A stretch of 64,000 nucleotides of DNA. Origin: JANMDU01 sp031418715 (GTDB lineage: Bacteria > Pseudomonadota > Gammaproteobacteria > Burkholderiales > Burkholderiaceae_C). The stretch spans positions 1 through 64,000 of the forward strand of contig JANOJL010000010.1 of the NCBI GenBank assembly GCA_031418715.1, written 5' to 3'. Within the stretch, counting starts at the first letter, position 1. Every line of letters starts with the position of its first letter. The translations under genes and the position numbers were made by a program. Under the pieces are notes generated by a model, which was given only the letters and a program-made list of their open reading frames with translations, had not been told where the DNA came from and did no database searches. Shown here piece by piece: positions 63,924-64,000 of the stretch.

Positions 63924-64000
63924 TTAAGTCCAGCCGACCAGCATCACACTGGATATACCTTCACCGGCCGTGTCGCCACCGGGAAGCCGGCTGCGCCCAG
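63924..64000 (-). CDS. Possible C-terminal end of a minus-strand gene cut by the window
   Basis: One minus-strand frame is open from the window edge to a TAA at 63924-63926 and ends GDTAGEGISSVMLVGWT. The fragment is only 24 residues; I do not recognise the family, and it may be noncoding. Confidence 0.25.
   Translation of the reverse strand, partial: GRSRLPGGDTAGEGISSVMLVGWT

Overview
The window looks like ordinary chromosome of a betaproteobacterium, most likely family Comamonadaceae (order Burkholderiales). The pointers are a tuf-rpsJ pair, a Pil-Chp type chemosensory cluster, a liv amino-acid ABC locus flanked by acyl-CoA ligases, Tat-exported TctC-like binding proteins, an lplT/alr divergent pair, and a very abundant short repeat of a kind I recall from this family (not verified). 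Genus cannot be fixed from sequence alone. Genes are tightly packed on both strands. I see no phage, insertion sequence, transposase, CRISPR array, tRNA or rRNA, and no stretch over 300 bases without a gene.

Layout. 1-656: end of tuf and rpsJ, closed by a terminator. 744-4852: proC, then glpK-glpD for glycerol use, followed by an 18-codon remnant that looks like a LysR N-terminus. 4874-7901: SDR oxidoreductase, then kdsD-kdsC-lptC (Kdo and LPS export). 8050-15445: a minus-strand chemosensory operon in the order pilG-like, pilH, pilI/cheW, pilJ-like receptor, chpA-like hybrid kinase. 15681-16977: glutathione peroxidase and mtnN. 17044-25800: a liv ABC transporter (livFGHMK) with two CoA ligases, and a divergent Crp/Fnr regulator at 25917. 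26673-34061: pseudouridine synthase, purM, then a compact plus-strand series perM-like, hda, HAD hydrolase, pcnB, and a membrane protein with a degenerate GGDEF domain. 34093-46870: lldD, pbpC with a 1984-residue alpha-2-macroglobulin, a TctC-type binding protein and acetoacetyl-CoA synthetase. 47065-52911: uvrA, MFS transporter, ssb, ubiA. 52966-60199: a small hypothetical, a lipoprotein, oxyR, an EamA exporter with lplT, alr, a LysR regulator and a tautomerase. 60258-63822: an MCE (MlaD-like) protein with a diverged MlaE-like membrane protein, a second EamA exporter, and a PduO-type cobalamin adenosyltransferase.

The most interesting signal is not a gene. About 21 copies of a roughly 65-bp element occur in 64 kb. 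The element has an AT-rich head (TTTTTAAGC), a conserved core (CCGTTATAAAATCTGCGC) and a terminal hairpin (GCTATT, about five bases, AATAGCA). About half the copies lie between genes. The other ten lie inside nine unrelated protein genes (glpK, the SDR, chpA, mtnN, the HAD hydrolase, pbpC twice, aacS, ubiA, oxyR) without breaking the reading frame. All six copies read antisense use one frame and give a related peptide (like AINSIAxxADFIT); three of the four read sense share another frame (like AVIK). This resembles the Rickettsia palindromic elements that insert peptides into proteins. Other copies abut the start codons of purM and an eamA gene, or contain the stop codon of alr.
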